DNA of 7,139 nt from JBAYHN01 sp041666125. Its GTDB lineage: Bacteria; Patescibacteriota; Gracilibacteria; UBA1369; UM-FILTER-53-11. Below the pieces are notes generated by a model, which worked only from the letters and a program-made list of their open reading frames with translations, was not told where the DNA came from and did not search any database. The DNA is taken from contig JBAYHN010000067.1 of NCBI GenBank assembly GCA_041666125.1, positions 1-7,139 on the forward strand, in the 5' to 3' direction. Shown here one piece after another: positions 6,542-7,139 of this stretch (positions are counted from its first letter, which is position 1; every line of letters begins with the position of its first letter). Made by a program: the position numbers and the translations under genes.

Positions 6542-6550
6542 TGCTATAAT
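6542..6550 (+). promoter_or_regulatory. Extended -10 promoter of murA
   Basis: TGCTATAAT is a perfect extended -10 element in the 27-base gap before murA. No -35 hexamer is visible at 16-18 bases upstream, which is acceptable for extended -10 promoters. The predicted start point near 6557 gives a leader of about 5 bases, so murA would be nearly leaderless. Read-through from the upstream signalling gene is also possible, as no terminator is seen. Confidence 0.65.
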
Positions 6551-6561
6551 ACCTCCACAAT

Positions 6562-7139
6562 ATGTCGAGTTTTGTAATAAATGGAGGGAAAAAACTTAAC
6601 GGAGAAGTAAAGGTTGGTGGTTCCAAAAATGCTGCGCTGCCGATCTTGGCCGCAACGCTTTTAACAGATCAGCCGTGCGTTATAAAAAACGTGCCGGACA
6701 TTGCCGATACTCACACTATGCTAAAGATTTTGGAGTCGCTTGGAAGTGAAGTAACGTTTAAAAACCACGTGGTTAGAATTCAGACTAAAACACTTTCACG
6801 CAAAAAACCGGCAAGTGAACTTTGCTGCAAGATGAGAGCTTCTGTTTTGCTGGTTGGGCCGCTACTCGCTAGGACTGGGCGCGCGGTTTTGCCTTATCCC
6901 GGCGGTTGTGTTTTGGGCGCGCGCCCAATAGACACCCACGCGGACGTTCTCTCAAAGATGGGAGTAAAGCAAATAGAAGAAAGCCCGGACGAGATTATTT
7001 TTGAAGGAAAGCCGCGAGCACATGTTGTGGTTATGCCGGAATTTAGTGTTACAGCCACCGAGAACGCCATTATGGCTGCAGCTCGCACTCTCGGCGAAAC
7101 GCAAATTAGACTCGCCGCAGTTGAGCCGCACGATCTAGA
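6562..7139 (+). CDS. murA: UDP-N-acetylglucosamine 1-carboxyvinyltransferase (3' end outside window)
   Basis: Transfers enolpyruvate from phosphoenolpyruvate to UDP-GlcNAc, the first committed step of peptidoglycan synthesis, in the cytoplasm. About 192 codons are present, a little under half of the usual 420 or so, and the frame runs off the window end. The ATG at 6562 puts Lys22-Asn23 (GGSKNAALP) at the same positions as in E. coli MurA. KMRASVLLVGPLLAR (90-104) contains the substrate-binding Arg92. The mobile catalytic loop PGGCVLGARPID (113-124) keeps Cys116, equivalent to E. coli Cys115, so this is the Cys-type enzyme that fosfomycin alkylates, not the naturally insensitive Asp type. TENAIMAAARTLGET follows near residue 173 as expected. 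An extended -10 sits 11 bases upstream and no Shine-Dalgarno sequence is present. The identification is secure; essentiality is likely but not shown. Confidence 0.97.
   Translation, partial: MSSFVINGGKKLNGEVKVGGSKNAALPILAATLLTDQPCVIKNVPDIADTHTMLKILESLGSEVTFKNHVVRIQTKTLSRKKPASELCCKMRASVLLVGPLLARTGRAVLPYPGGCVLGARPIDTHADVLSKMGVKQIEESPDEIIFEGKPRAHVVVMPEFSVTATENAIMAAARTLGETQIRLAAVEPHDL

Noticed and set aside
1..7139. Recoded TGA (Gracilibacteria/Absconditabacteria code) as a lineage marker
   Set aside because: All genes read through with the standard code, with TGG for Trp at conserved places such as HAGWRG in PgeF and no internal TGA needed.
1..7139. CRISPR, tRNA, riboswitch, insertion sequence or prophage signals
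   Set aside because: I saw no regularly spaced repeats, no cloverleaf-type sequence, no terminal inverted repeats and no transposase or phage-like proteins; almost all bases are in ordinary genes.

Overview
This is a densely packed bacterial window. It holds seven protein genes, two of them cut by the window edges, and no RNA genes, mobile elements or CRISPR arrays that I can see. The longest stretch without a gene is about 75 bases. The standard code fits: no in-frame TGA has to be read through in any family-recognised gene. Very short intergenic gaps, moderate AT richness by eye, a stand-alone NnrD and start sites without Shine-Dalgarno sequences would suit a small-genome lineage such as Patescibacteria/CPR. 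That placement is inference and no marker here proves it.

Layout. (1) Bases 1-927, + strand: the 3' part of a family 2 glycosyltransferase of the rhamnosyltransferase type, whose start lies before the window. (2) Bases 932-4638, - strand: a four-gene run transcribed proA, nnrD, pgeF, proC with gaps of 7, 11 and 8 bases. (3) Bases 4639-4713: a divergent promoter region. (4) Bases 4714-6534, + strand: a 606-residue soluble signalling protein with a receiver domain, a histidine kinase core and an unassigned C-terminal domain. (5) Bases 6562-7139, + strand: the first 192 or so codons of murA.

How the genes fit together. ProA and ProC catalyse the second and last steps of proline synthesis from glutamate, and both consume NADPH. 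NnrD, encoded between them, repairs hydrated NAD(P)H. PgeF clears a mis-incorporated peptidoglycan precursor, and MurA makes the first committed peptidoglycan precursor. The glycosyltransferase probably works on a surface polysaccharide. ProB, the first enzyme of the proline route, is not in the window.

Two things stand out. One is the signalling protein: a REC-first hybrid kinase without membrane segments or a DNA-binding output, ending in about 150 residues that I cannot assign and that may be a degenerate receiver-like fold. The other is start-site architecture: good -10 boxes sit so close to the start codons of proA, murA and possibly proC that the predicted mRNAs would be leaderless or nearly so, whereas nnrD inside the operon has a visible Shine-Dalgarno sequence.
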